This document shows, in pieces, positions 10,979 to 26,050 of a DNA stretch of 64,000 nucleotides. The notes below the pieces were generated by a model. It was not told the DNA's origin. It did no database searches and saw nothing but the letters and a program-made list of their open reading frames with translations. The stretch covers positions 5,723,847 to 5,787,846 of the forward strand of contig ML682008.1 of NCBI GenBank assembly GCA_007922195.1. Reading direction: 5' to 3'. This DNA comes from Podocnemis expansa (Eukaryota; Chordata; Testudines; Podocnemididae). Position 1 is the first letter of the stretch, and every line of letters begins with the position of its first letter. Both the position numbers and the translations under genes were made by a program.

Positions 10979-12106
10979 TAATACTTAATCTTAAAACTTG
11001 TTTCTAAATCCAATTATTATACACACACGTGCACGTGTGTGGGGTTATATAGTTATCAACGTCAGTTTTTTGTGCTAATCTGCTGGCCAGGCAGAGTAAA
11101 CATGAGGATGAGAGCTGGGCTTGACAGTGTACGCTGATGCTCCTAGAGGATGATTACAGATCCAGAAAGAAAACCCAAAGTTATGCAGTTTCACCCAACC
11201 TTTTATACGATTTAGTCTATAGACCTTGCTGTGTAATGCTGCCCCAGGACATCAGTCAATTGCAGATATGACTTTTATCACATGCTTGATTATACTTCAG
11301 TTGAACTTTTGTTCTTTCCTTTCTTGGGTGGACTTTTCACTTTTCCAGGGGTTTGTCTCCATTCTTCTTTTATCCTTCAGCCATTTAGGTGGTGCTGGCA
11401 GTTTGCATCAGGGCAGGCTAGTGTCTGGACTAGTCCCATCACACACACACTCACATTCACACATCTTGTTCGCATATCCATATGAATTACGCACACTTAA
11501 ATGTACATGAAGGTTCATCAAACATTCAAAATGGAGTTATAAAGTTAAAATGTAGTTTCATCAAACACAGTAGAGTTACAAAGTACAAGATGCCAAATGA
11601 GGTTTTGATTACAGTATAAGATTACCATATGAGTCCCATGGGGCTTTTGGTTACAATGCTGGTGTATTGGCTACTTTGGTTACAATGCAGAAGTTTTACA
11701 AAGGTAGTTCTTGGTAAACAGTAAGAACTAATAGTGGTTGCTGAATGACTGCAGACCTATCCAATGAATGAAACAAGTTTATTAATAATAGCATTCTTCA
11801 ATCCAATTCATTATACACATAAAATCCCAAATTCACAGACAATCAAATTCCTAATTCACATAAAGTAAAATCCCAAATTTGTATACAACAACAATAATAA
11901 ATAAAACATGACGTTCTTCAATCCTACAGTACCTGCCTCCTTCATCAACAGGGCCTTCTACTTTTTATATTTTTTCATCGTGAGGAAGGGAGGGATCTCA
12001 GCCCTATCCACAATCTCTGCTTCACCACTAGCAGAAGGCCTAATTTTAACATCCTGTTACCAACTTTTCCCACATATCTACTCAAGTGACACCATCATAT
12101 GACCTA
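10979..12106. other. Intronic sequence with a possible small DIRS scrap
   Basis: Mostly unassigned. ACACACACGTGCACGTGTGT (11022 on) is a short purine/pyrimidine alternating palindrome. Short duplications (TTCTTCAATCC and AAATCCCAAATT) occur at 11790-11920. CCACTAGCAGAAGGCC at 12016-12031 repeats 9560-9575 of the DIRS fragment, so a second DIRS piece may lie around 11990-12060. Confidence 0.4.
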
Positions 12107-12326
12107 AAAAAAACAAGGAGTCCTATGGCACGTAAAGACTAACAGATTTATTTTTCACATGAGCTTTCATGGGAGAAAATCCCACTTTGTCAGATGCTTC
12201 AAAGATGAGGGAACTTACAGAATGGAATGAAAATAAATGCAAAGGAGTGTAAAACATGGGATCAGGTCATACAGTAACAGCAAATCAGAGCAGTTGTTAA
12301 GGTTCAAACTCTGGGAAGGCTGAAGA
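12107..12326 (-). mobile_element. Penelope-like tail, left arm of an inverted dimer
   Basis: AAGGAGTCCTATGGCACGTAA, then TTTTTCACATGAGCTTTCATG and the internal CAGTAACAGCAAATCAGAGC. Its 3' end points left. It meets an opposite copy at about 12327. Confidence 0.75.
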
Positions 12327-12507
12327 ACATTCCTTTGCATTTATTTTCATTCCATTCTGTAAGTTCCCCCATCTTCGAAGCATCTGATAAAGTGGAAGTT
12401 TCTTCCACGAAAGCTCATGTGAAAAATAAATCTGTTAGTCTTTACGTGCCATATGACTCCTTGATTTTTTTGGTGGACTAGACTAACGTAACTGCCCCTT
12501 TGGAATG
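12327..12507 (+). mobile_element. Penelope-like tail, right arm of an inverted dimer
   Basis: CATTCCTTTGCATTTATTTTC continuing to CACGAAAGCTCATGTG and TGTTAGTCTTTACGTGCCAT, the inverse complement of the left arm. It ends near the outer GACTAACGTAACTG motif of the family. The two arms could form a large hairpin. Confidence 0.75.
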
Positions 12508-12950
12508 AACGAAACCAGCCACTCCATCAAGGGGTCGTTTACCTGCTCATCTGCTAATGTGATATATGCCTTCATGTTCCAACAGTCCCCTCTGTCTTAT
12601 ACATAGGCCAAACTAGACTGTCAAAGTATAAATGGACACAGATCAGATATCAAGAATGGTAACATTAAAAAAAAAATGGGGGAACACTTCAACTTCCCTG
12701 CACAGTCTGTGAAAGACATGACAGTTACAGTGCTCCAATAGAAAGACTTCAAATTAAGACTTCAAAGTGAAACTGCGGAGTTGGAGTTCATATGCAAATT
12801 TGACATCATCACATTAGGTCTGAATAGAGATTTGGGCTGGCTCACTCATTACCAAAGGTGATTTTCCCCTCTTTTAAGGTTCTCATCTTCTTATCTGTTG
12901 TTCCACATTGTTTGAATCAAAACAACTTGAATGGACCAGTTCTCTGTATT
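12508..12950. other. Intronic sequence, nothing recognised
   Basis: No repeat ends, exon or RNA gene recognised. Confidence 0.4.
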
Positions 12951-13092
12951 TATTTATCTGACATGCTACAGCTTCCATTTCATCCATGTGATGAAGTGGG
13001 ATTACACCCATTTTAGTCCTTAAAACTGCCACATAGTTTCTTGTTTGTTTTGCTGAACTAGACTAACACAGCTATCTCTCTGGAACTTGTCA
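12951..13092 (+). mobile_element. Penelope-like 3' tail fragment
   Basis: CCATTTCATCCATGTGATGAAG through GACTAACACAGCTATC (13063 on) is the 3'-terminal part of the same family in + orientation. Strongly diverged and 5'-truncated. Confidence 0.6.
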
Positions 13093-13519
13093 CAGATATT
13101 TTTGTGTATTTCCTTAGCTTTTTATGTGTGTGCCCTGAACTAAGTCTCCTGTGTTATCAGTGTGTAAAATGGGAATATCATCATCTATCTGTCTTTTATG
13201 TATGTTATGAAGCTTAATTTATGTAAAGCACTTTAAGGTCTTCAAGTAAAATGCACTGCTGCCATGCTTCTCATCCTTTAGGTGGTCAGTATTTTACAAA
13301 CAGCCACAGGCAGGACTTCTGCAAGGGGATGAATTTCACCCATAATTCACACATCTGAGAAGGTAGCAGGTTATTTATGGTTATAAAAAGATAAAAATGT
13401 GAAACTAGTAAAACAAATGATTATCTGCAAATTGTCTATCCAACCCTAGCTGTAAGTATGTCCCATATAGCCAGTCTGTCTTTGAGTGCTTTGAACACAA
13501 TTAAATGCAAGGGGTAGTC
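13093..13519. other. Intronic sequence, nothing recognised
   Basis: No feature recognised. Confidence 0.4.
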
Positions 13520-13990
13520 TGGAGACATCGGGCTAGTAGGGGATATATTTAAACATAGGACATGATGAGGTATTGAATTGTAGCTCTCAGATGATGATGT
13601 TCTCCTTCTTTCAGTGATGAGATTGCTGTTCTATTCTAATCTAGGGGACACATTAGTTGGAAGTGATAGAGGAAAAGCACCTGAGTGTTTTGATTAATCA
13701 CAGGATGACTATGAGCCTCCAATGTGAGGTGGCGGTGAAAAAAGCTAATGCAGCTCTAGGATGCATCAGATGACGTATTCTCAGTAGAGATAGGGAGATG
13801 TTACTACCTCTATATAAGGCACTGGTGAGACCTCATCTGAAATTTTATATGTAGTTCTGGTCTACCATGTTTAAGAAAAATGAATTCAAACTGGAACAAG
13901 TACAGAGAAGGACTACTAGGATAATCTGAGGAATAAAAAACATAGCTTATGAGAGGAAACACAAAGGGTTTGGCTTGTTTAGCAGTGCAT
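13520..13990 (+). mobile_element. Old CR1/L3-type LINE fragment (ORF2 C-terminal region)
   Basis: Conceptual reading on the + strand gives the CR1-family landmarks AAL-GCIR, a LYKALVRPH-like block (ATATAAGGCACTGGTGAGAC, 13813 on) and an FKKNEFKLEQVQRRTTRII-like block (near 13870-13925). Many stops and frameshifts. Older than the CR1 copies at 41 kb. Confidence 0.65.
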
Positions 13991-14349
13991 TGTACCTCCT
14001 TTGTACCTGAAGCTTCAATCTCTGGCCAGGCTGGAAGCCAGAGCTCAAGTGTGAGCATATTCCTGGCATCCGGAGCTGGCCGAGTGATTCACCCCAGTCC
14101 CTCTTCCTCCCTCCTCTCTGTGCAGAAAACACAGAGGTCAGCTGTAGGCAGTAGGGGTGCTGGAGATGCTGTGCCTATGTGTGCATAAAGTGTAAATCTA
14201 GCCCTGACTGCAAAAGAAAGAGCAAAGTGAAACAGAAAGATAAAGAAATTCAGTGAATACAGGTTGAGGTCCTTTAGCTATTAGCCTCTTTTGTGTATAA
14301 TCCTGTCATGTCTGCAGACATAGTCCATGGCCGTTGTGATTACAGAGCC

Positions 14350-15360
14350 ACTAGCCATTGTCTTTGAAAACTCGTGGTAAATGGAGGGAGGTCACACATG
14401 ATTGGACAAAGGCAAATACAGTACCTAGCTTCAAGAAAATGGAAAAGGAGGACCAGGGGAACTACAGACCAATCTGTTCCACCTCAGTCCCTGAAAAAAT
14501 CATGGAGAAAGGCCTCAAAGAATCCATTCTAAAACACGTGGAGGAAAACAGAGTGATCAGGAACAGTCAGCATGGATTCACCAAGGGCAAATCAGGCCTG
14601 ACCAACATGATTGCCTTCTATGATTAGATCACTGGATATGTAGATGTGGGAATAGCCATTGATGTGGTATACCTCGACTTTAGCAAAGCTTTTGGTACGA
14701 TTTCCCACAGCATTCCTGACAGCAAGTTAAGGAAGTATGGTTTGGATGAATGGACCATAAGTTGGATAGAACACTGGCTAAATCAATGGGCTCATTGGGT
14801 AGGAATCAATGGCTCAATGTCTTGTTGGCAACCAGTAACTAGTGGAGTATGCCAAGCGTCGGTCCTGGGGCCATTTATTTTCAACATCTTCATTACTGGA
14901 TGATAGGATAGATTTCATGCTCAGTAAATTTGTGTATGACACCAAGCTGCGGGGAATGGTGAACATGCTGGAGGGCAGGGATAGGATTCAGGGAGACCAA
15001 GACAAATTAGAGCTTTGGGCCAAACAAAATCTCATGCAATTCAGCAAGGACAAGTGCAAAGTCCTGCACTTAAGACAGAAAAAATCCCATGTTTTGCTAC
15101 AGGCCGGGGACTGATTGGCTAGATAGTAGCACTATAGAAAAGGACCTGGGCGTTATGGTGGATGGAAAGCTGGATATGAGTCAACAATGTGCTTTTGTTG
15201 CCCAAAAGGCCAATGGCTTATTGTAATGCATTGGTAGGTGTGTTGACAACACATCAAGAGATGTGATTACTCCCATCTGTTGGACACTGGTGAGGCCACA
15301 TCTGAAATACTGTGTCCAGTTTTGGGTTCCATACTACAGAAAGGATTTGGACAACCTCCA
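14350..15360 (+). mobile_element. CR1 LINE fragment, reverse transcriptase region
   Basis: In sequence order it reads NYRPICSTSVPEKIMEKG (14460 on), HGFTKGKSGLTN, VVYLDFSKAFGTISH (RT motif A, D and F present), SGVCQASVLGPFIFNIF (motif B region), then KFVYDTKL where the catalytic ADD/DD is altered to YD. LMQFSKDKCKVLHL and a VRPHLKYCVQF-like block follow. One in-frame stop near 14626 and frame changes near 14880 and 15110 make it inactive. It is 5'-truncated and loses similarity before the CR1 3' end. The same subfamily recurs at 53186-54112. Confidence 0.88.
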
Positions 15361-16830
15361 CATAGACTTTTATCCCTCTGACATGAGGTGGCTCTGACAC
15401 CCTGGAATCACCTGGGCTCAAAATTTTGGCTCGGCAGGTCGTTGTCCGGTTCCGGTCTGACCACTGGGTCCACAAAGTTTCTAAATATTTATCAAGTGGT
15501 TTCCTGTCATTTTGTCCTGAAAAGTAGCGTATCTCCCTTATTGAAAACTGATGATAAGAAATTAATTTTTATCACTGCTGTAACAGGAGTCATGGATTCT
15601 GTGATTTTCATGTTTTTTTAAACAAACACCCTTTGACTCTGACATTTGGGGGTATTCATTGCCATGAGCTGCACAAATTTCACTGAGAATCTTGAGAACT
15701 CCTAAGTTAAAAGATGGACTCCATGTGGGCTGACTAGAGGTCCCAATTTTATATGGACAGCCCATGATATTTGGGACATTGTCTTATATTGCCTCCCAAT
15801 GCCCTCTTACAATTTTTCACGCATGTTATCTGGGCATCCAATGGGTAGGCTAAGAGAGGGCACAAATGTACATTTTGAGACATCTCTGCTACCTTCCCTG
15901 AGGTAACGAGATTCTTTCCTGATCACCTTCCTGCACTGCTGCTGCAGAGCTAAAACATCAGAGACCCCAGGAGTGCTTTTCAGGGGCTAAACTATTTGGA
16001 TGGGGGTAGGGTAGAGTTTAGTGCTTATAAATGGTTAAAACTGTTTTGCATCTGTGCAGAATAAAGGATGTGCTGATTAAAATATCATGACCAGTGATGT
16101 TTGGCATTTTTCTAAAACTTGTGGCTGCTTTTCGTTTAATTTTTGTGGCCCATACTCCATTCATGGAGCATTCCCAGAATATTTCTGTACCACAGAGAAT
16201 ATCATCATGCATTAAATCCTTCAGAGTTGGCACAGGTGCACACTAGTTTATAGTAGTGCCTTCTTAAGCACAGATTCTTTAGAATGTGAGGACATATAAG
16301 ATCTCATTCTAGATTGCTCCTTTTCTGTTGTGGAAGCAAGTGCCAGGGAGGAATGAGATAGCTGACTTCAACATAGCACCTCCCTAGTTCTGGGACACGC
16401 AGAGATCCTGATCAGCTTCTGACAATCTATAACAGCCCTGGGGTTGCTCTTAATTGCAGTGGCCTATAACAGCCCTTTGTTGTCCACTACACAGACAAAA
16501 TAACCAAATTGTAGTGAATTGTGGCCACATCCCTTTCTGTTCTTTCTGTTGCACTAACTGGAATGCTAGCGCATTCCCAGCCAATATGAGGGGTATCCAG
16601 TGGGAATCATGCATGTTCACACTAAGGAAGGATCATAGCCGCAGGGTTTATGTACAAATCAGTAACAGTGCCCAATTTAATATCACCATTCCCAGGTATT
16701 CAAAAATCATGTCAGGTCCCAAAATAGCATGCAATTGTCTCAAAAACCATGAAGTCTTTTTTCACTTTGTGCAGTTTGGCAATGTTGGCCTTCTTTTGAG
16801 CCTCCATAGTGTGCTTGGGTCCTGTTTTCA
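15361..16830. other. Intronic sequence, nothing recognised
   Basis: No exon, repeat end or RNA gene recognised. Open frames at 15388-15621 and 16454-16840 show no motif or splice context. Confidence 0.4.
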
Positions 16831-16835
16831 TGTAC

Positions 16836-16915
16836 AGTAGAACCCCATTTAGCTGAGCTTCTATTATGCGGCTGACTGACATAGTCCTGTGGCATAGGTG
16901 TCCTCCTGACAATAA
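16836..16915. mobile_element. Tigger/pogo-like terminal fragment
   Basis: CAGTAGAACCCCATTTAGCTG resembles the end of Tigger-type (pogo) DNA elements. Only one end is visible, so no full element can be drawn. Confidence 0.35.
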
Positions 16916-17954
16916 TCATGGGAATGGTATATTTATGGCTGATAAGTATCCTTCATTATTGACACTGGTCAACAAGCAAAGTACGCTGTTTTAAAAATGT
17001 ATATAGTTCCACAGACAAAGACTATATGACCTCTCCAATTACATGTTCCTTTTTAACTGATAATTTAATGGACTGAGATTACTGTAGCTTACTCTTTCAT
17101 ATGATAGCCTATAAAATATATAATGTCCTTTATTGTTTCTCTTTTGGCTAAAGTACAATTTTTAAAATGGGAAAATTGTCTTGCCTTCAGACTTCTTTGA
17201 GATCCTTCATCCAACTTTTGCTTTTTCTTTCTAACTAAGGTTTAAACTTTGGGCAGGAAAAAATAGTTGAGTTTTGGGATGATTTCAGGCATTCATTTGG
17301 TCCTGATATTTGCTCCATGTGGACTGACCCTTGCACTCATGTAGAGCTTCACTGACCTTAGTTCCCGCAGACAGAAAAGTCCACATGGACAGAATAGATC
17401 ACAGTTACTAAATTGTTGGCATTTTGTATGATATCTATTCTGCCATCTAATTTCAGTTTTGGGCTATAAAGAAGCAACTGCCCCAAAAAAGCTATTAACT
17501 ATACAATTCTTGGTAGAGTTTATGTAACTGGAGATGCAGACCAGCTATTTTGTCTTGTAATGTCTTTTGAAATCCTTCTTAATTACAGATGTAATTGGGA
17601 TTATAATGGTTAACCAGCGGATTGGTGTAACAAAGCTACGGGAAGCACATTATTTTCACTTTACTAATTGCTAATTAAACGCAGGAATTAATTTGTCTTT
17701 ATATGGCCTTTGCTGCATACTTTATTAATCATTCCCTCACCTTTTCTTTTGTTTATGTTGTTTCTCAAAGGGTAAAACCTTTAATAGTGGGATTTGTTGT
17801 TTTGCATTATGATAAAATAAACCAGTGGGAGAATTTCTCTGCATTTAAGTATGATATAGAGATGTTTGTGCTCATGGTACAGGATGCAGTTTAAGAAAGG
17901 TTGGCTGAACAGCATTGCTGAGAAGACAAGATTAAACTAAGTTCCATAGGGGCA
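16916..17954. other. Intronic sequence, nothing recognised
   Basis: AT-rich intron without recognisable features. Confidence 0.4.
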
Positions 17955-18200
17955 AGCCTGTTAGCCTAGTTCAGCAAAATAAGTCTGGTTCAGCAAAACA
18001 AATGTATTTACTGCATGAGCCTTTGTGGGAGAAAATCCCACTTTATCAGATGCTTTGAAGATGGGTAAATTCCCTCTTCTTCACAGTGTCTGATAAAGTA
18101 GGATTTTCTCCCATGAAAGCTCCTGCGATAAATAAATGTGTTAGTCTTTAAGTGCCACAGGACTCCTTGCTTGTTTAGATTAACGCAAACTCTCAGTTCT
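17955..18200. mobile_element. Second Penelope-like inverted dimer
   Basis: The left half (GCATGAGCCTTTGTGGGAG, 18013 on, - orientation) meets the right half (TCTGATAAAGTAGGATTTTC to TTAGTCTTTAAGTGCCACAG, + orientation) at about 18078. 3' ends face outward and truncated 5' ends meet, the same geometry as 12107-12507 but with shorter arms. The left arm lacks the stretch that should hold AAGGAGTCCTGTGGC. Confidence 0.7.
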
Positions 18201-18904
18201 GATAAGTGATTAATCATGTCAAATAGTAGAGGCAGAGAATCGAATCTACTGTCCCAAGACAGTGTTAGTTTACTACTGTTATACTAGAAAGAGACTGAAA
18301 CAGTATTCTTGAGGAAGTCTGAGGATTCAGTTACTTCTTTAAGAACACTATTTAATTTAACAATTATAACAACAATTTAGTGGATGAAGCTAAAATCAGA
18401 ATTTTATTCAGCAAGTCCTTAAACTGCTTCCCTGTCTCCACAACTCTCTCTCCTCTACATCCTGTTAGATACTGTAGCTCTAGGTGGTTTCAGGGGAGTT
18501 TGGGTACTCACTGAAAGCATTAGCTGTTCCTCTGCAAAGAATATCTTACCGCTTCTGCTCTACTCACTGCCCTTCTCCCAAAATGTCAGAGAGTCCTGAC
18601 CAGCCATCAGAACTAGCCATAAAAGAGTTTAATTTCCATGGCATAATTGTCTTCATAATTTTCAAACCACTTTATAAAACTCCAGAATGATGGTAGACAT
18701 GTCTGTTTTACCACTGAAATGATAGGTGGGTTATAAAAACTGGATACCTGCACAGTTTGAAGGAGCTTTTTAAAGACAAAAATGCCACTAGCCTTTGGTG
18801 ACTAGCTGCCTAGTTATAATTTAGCAGCCCCTTCCCCTCTCCTCCTATCTCCATTCTGCCAAGATTTACATCCATGCTTAATTTTACATTCTGGTGTAGC
18901 CGCA
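18201..18904. other. Intronic sequence, nothing recognised
   Basis: No feature recognised. Confidence 0.4.
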
Positions 18905-19095
18905 TTCAGTAGAAATACCTGACTCTTGTAAGGAGTTTTTCAGCAGTGGGTGTCCAGGTGCTTTACAGAGGCAGGAAACATAGTTATTCCCATTTTATAG
19001 ATGGGAAAGCTAAGGCACAGAGTAGTAACACAAGTTACATAAGGTTGCAGAGCTGGGAATAGTAGCAAAGTGTCTTGAACCTCAGCTGAGTGATC
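18905..19095 (-). repeat. MIR-like SINE relic
   Basis: CCCATTTTATAGATGGGAAAG (18990 on), GCTAAGGCACAGAGTAG and GGTTGCAGAGCTGGGA are the inverse of the MIR consensus order. Ancient, diverged. Confidence 0.75.
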
Positions 19096-22000
19096 TACCT
19101 AGTAGGCCATACTCGAGTTGCTGACACTGTTTACATATTTAAAATTAAATTGTGCAAAAGAGTTTGTAGTATCTGTGAAACGTTAGGTCAGGGGACTGGG
19201 AGTCAGAACAACTGGGCTCCTTCCAGTCTGTACCATTGGTTCACAGTCAGTGCGCATGTTTTTGCCTCAGTTTATTGATTTTAAAACAGATATAATATTT
19301 ACCCATTTCTAAAGGGTAATAAGAAATTAGTTTAAAATTCTCTCTAAAGTCCTTATGGTGGTAACTCCTTGGAGATGCTAGGCTCTCTTTATGTCCTTAG
19401 ATTTTAATGGGAAAGTTATATTTTTAAGGAAAACAGAATGCTGAAGATAAGGATCTGGAAGGATAAGCTTCACCTTAATGTGGGCAAAAGATTCTTAAAA
19501 TTCTCTACTTAAAAATAACTACATAAGAACAAGTCCTAAGTTTTTAAAATGCTAAGGGGAAAAATTCTTTTGAAAATCTCTCTGGATGTCAGTGGAAGCC
19601 CATCTGACACTCAGCTACTGAAGCTTTGCCTGCTAAAGCAAATTAATAATGGAACAGCTTTAAAATCAATTTCTAATAAAATAAAATGGTATCTCTCTTA
19701 ATGAAGAACTTGCTGTGCACAGCTGTTCTTATGTTAGCCATTAATGCCAAGTAATAGTTTTGCCATGATATTGAACTCTCCAAAGAAAGTCATTACTGTA
19801 GCTGATAATAGGAGACTAGTAAGTCTCAAAAATCCATAGCAAATGAATCTGAAACCTTCCAAAAAGAAAGTTTACAGGAGAACTTTGTGGGTTTCATTTT
19901 ATCCATCTTTGTGCAGCTAACACTTCCCCTTTTACAGCTGGAAATATGTAGGATACTTCAAAGTGAAGAAAATGAATGTTCCAAGTATTTCAGCTTGTAA
20001 ATTATGGGTACAATTAACGTTTTAGACAGAATGCTTTCATCACATAGTGAATGAGTCTCTAGCTGATCATTACTCACTTTATAATTTTTTAATGTGTGCA
20101 AAGAAAGGCCAAGGACTACAATGTTTGTTACTATTATAATGTTCATGATACAGAAGCGCTAACGATTCACTTAATTGGGTCTCACATTTCCAAGGCTGTC
20201 ATGCTGAATATTTGCAAGCAAGCCAAGTCAATCGCATTGAAAGCACTTTAGTTCTGGTAACAAAATGTTCGCATAGTGGCCAGTCTCCATATATTATCTG
20301 AAATGTAACACTGCTGCAGTGCTTATATTGGTTGAATAGAAACCTCCGCAGTTAATGTTTATTAGAAAAAATTAATGCCAAGGGAGATGTATGTCATCTT
20401 CACTAATGACATTCAAAAATGTGAGGCTCATCACTGAAGTACTTTACAACCACCAAATCTATGGATCTTCTTACCCCAATCAGCGGTGTATTTGGTTCAC
20501 AGATAACATCAGTTACAGATGCATGTGAGGGATGAAATTCTCTTTTCCCATATAAAGGCAGAAATATTGGGTTCTATGCCAGTGTAATTCTCTGTGGTTT
20601 GGGAGAAAGTGGTGGGGAGGCAAATACATCTCCAACCCAAGGCAAGGTACAGGGCTAAAGAACAGGGCATGCAACTGCAGACCCCCGCCGCTTATCCTTC
20701 CTTGAGTATTAGGGAGACTGGGCATGTAGAATCATGGATTCAATGACTCCTGTCTTAAGGGAAGCCTGCCCTGATGCAAGCTCATTGCTGGGCTGTTTCG
20801 GGCTGGAGCAGATCCTTCAGTCCACCTTCCCGTAGGCATGAGGTGCTGAGGAATGTGGTATCATTCTGCTTCCCCAATTTTCATTGGCTCAGAGCAAATG
20901 TAGACCTAAAGTGCCATGGAGACTTTGCATAGAACAATCTTTGCCAGGGTGAATTTCACCTGGAAAAGAAAAAATTAAGAGTCTTTGACTATGAAAACTG
21001 GTTTAGCCGTGGAATTGCTTCCTGTAGCATAAACATCTCCTGCATTGCTACAGTCTTTGTTCTCTTTCCTGTATCCACTTGTTTGAACAATGCCATCCGT
21101 TAATATTAAAAAGCTATAAAGAAGTTTTCCCTCTGATAGACATGCAGAGACTGTACAGCCATGTGTGAGTGAGACGGTATTTTGTTGTGAACGCTGTGTA
21201 GGTATATTAAATAGTTACCTTAGAGAAGTGAGTGAAGACATTCCACCATCTCTTTACCACAGATTCAGTTCTTCACCATTGGTGGTGCCATCTCTGTGGT
21301 CAGGATTGCTGTCTTGCCTGGAATCCCATGATTTTTCTCCATGATCTGACTAATTGTCAGCAGTGCCCTCTGTCACGCAGCTGGACTGCGCATTAAACTG
21401 ACCTCCTTTTTCACTCCATTTCCCAGCCTATGCTGGTATAGAGTCATCACTGCCAGGTGACCATTTAATCTGATGTTGTAGCTTTCGTCATGAGTTTTCC
21501 ATCTTTGTGGATGGTTGTAATAACCTACAAAGGCAGGAGAGCATTCGCATAGCTGTAACAGAGTATCTCCCTTTGACCATTGTCCAGTAGCCAAGTGGGT
21601 TGAATGCCTCTTGCTTGATGTAGAGATTTGAAGAGCTGGGGAGAGGGACAATAAGGTATGAGGTCTTGGGCTTTCTGATTTCTGCCATGGTGGTCATGGA
21701 GAAAACTAGGTAGAATCATAGGAAGAGTTCATTTTTCAATAGGGTATTAATATAGCAGCAGTCACACTGGTGTTACTCGGGTCTTGTCCTAAATCCATCT
21801 CAGTGAACAGAGAACCTGTTGTGTGATTAATGATGATTAATGCAAAGGCAGTGGCTAATAAAGTGAGAGCCATCCATGATTTTAATTATATATTAGGTCC
21901 CTGCCTTTGCATAGATTACTGAAATCTAACTGAATAATACTGCAGGGCCACTGTTTCACCAGCTGACTCGGTCAGCACTCATTTCAGTGTAATAAGCTGA

Positions 22001-23178
22001 GTAGACAGCTGTTGAATACATTTCACCTCTAATGTAGTCAGTCTTACATTCCAAACTTGGATTTGTTTAATATGAGAATTCCTGTTCAAATGGGAATAGT
22101 GGCAATGTGTAGGAAACTACAGGTTGTACTTCAAACTTCCTGTCTTGTGTAAGCCAATTTTATCTAGCCTGGTAGTGTGGTTGCCAAGATATTAACCCCA
22201 ATGTGAACATCTCCTTACGTAAAGATTGTAAGATGAAATTTGCTTTAAAGACATAACTGTCTTATCCATTTTCAAAAAAATATTTGTTGATATCATGATT
22301 CTAACTAATTATTATCCCTTCTAAAATTTTCCATTTGGGGGAAGAGATAATTTGAGGAATAAATTAAATATAATTTGGGCAAAGATTATTAAGATGCTTC
22401 TGACAAAGTGGACTTGGTCCCGTTAAGGCTTTAATAAATACATGAAAAATAAAACAGTCATAAAAATAAACAACAAAGAGAAGAAATAGTAGACAGCAAA
22501 AACTACAGTCTAAAAACCATATAACACACAAATCAACATACAGCATAGCAGAATCTATTTTATTATAAAGTTTAGATCCATTTGATAGAAATTCAACAAC
22601 TGGATTATATATATAGCCGCACTCAACAGTATGACTCTCTACTGTATAAACTTCCCCCCAGTAAGGTTACTTTGATTTTTAGAGTCTGTAATCTCCATTT
22701 CAGTAGTTAGAGAAGTAGAATATTCCCACATGCTTAGCAATAAAAAAACCCCCAAAAAACAGCATGAACAAATCTTGCTTGAAATGTATCCAGACGTTCA
22801 TCTTCATAATGCAAAGATCATACAAAGAAGGGATATGAAATCAACATGAGCACTTTAGAAAAATATAGTCTTAACCATATGCCAAAGAAGAGGAACATCA
22901 AACAAGAGCATGACTGACATATTTTGTATGCAAACAGGAACACTGCAGTGATGATACAGTTCAAGGATAATGGCATAGTAAAATGAAGCATGTAGGGGTG
23001 GGTCTCTAATGTACTCTGAGTCAGGTTCTGGTGTATCTGATTAAAATGGTATTTTAATCAATAGATTTTTAGATGTGAAACCAAATGAAAGCTTGAAAGT
23101 TAATAATGCTTTAGAAAGAATTATTTAAGATCTTGTCATGTAATTTACTTTTATATTCAATAGACTTGGAGCCATATA
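19096..23178. other. Long unassigned intron segment
   Basis: Mostly unique AT-rich intron. 21370-21720 contains overlapping minus-strand open frames of 64-92 codons with unusually ordinary amino-acid composition; no family recognised. No splice-flanked exon found. Confidence 0.4.
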
Positions 23179-23420
23179 GGGTAAGTCTACACTGAAGAAA
23201 AACCCGTCACTGATTCTCTAAGCCATGGTCAATTGACTCAGGCTTGCCAGGCTCAAGCTCTGGTACTAAAAACTGCAGTGTAGACTGACACTAAAACTAA
23301 AAGCTACAGTGTGGACTCAGCCTGGACCGCCAGACGTCTACACTATAAGTTTTAGCTCCACAGCCCAAGCTTTCCAAGCCTGAATCAGTCATATAGTCAG
23401 ATGCTGATATAGACACTGGT
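23179..23420. mobile_element. TCTACACT-type MITE
   Basis: It begins GGTAAGTCTACACTG and carries repeated internal GTGTAGACTG, AGTGTGGACTC and GTCTACACTATAAG strings. The right end is worn (GATATAGACACTGG). A non-autonomous element of the same general type as 665-1281. Confidence 0.5.
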
Positions 23421-25550
<2,130 letters not shown>

Positions 25551-26050
25551 TAAGGTTTCTTTGGATGAATGAAATTGTTGACTTTCTACATATTCTGACA
25601 AAAGACAAAATTGATAGTAAATATTCACTAAGCACTTCATTAAACACTCTTCTTATAATGAATTTTTCAGAACTAATTTTGAAATGTTTTCACTTCCTTT
25701 ATAAACTCAGTTTAGCTTTCTGGGTAGGTGACGTGCTATATACTGAACTGCCATACAGAAGGCATTTTCATGATAAAGACAAATACCCAAGTGGCATGAA
25801 GATAGGGCCATTAAACACTTTGATTGAACCCAACAAACCAAACCAAATTAGAATGATCAAAATGAGCTGTTCGTTTTTCCAGAATGATTTACAAACACAG
25901 TCCTTGAGGGATAGGCTAAGTACTATAGTCCATTTAAAATTTAATGCAAATTCTTTAAAAAGGCTCATTTTCAATATTGCTTTTTAACATTTTTTTTTCT
26001 ATCAGAATTTTTTGCTCACTGAATGTTGCATTTTCAGGGGGTTAAATATA

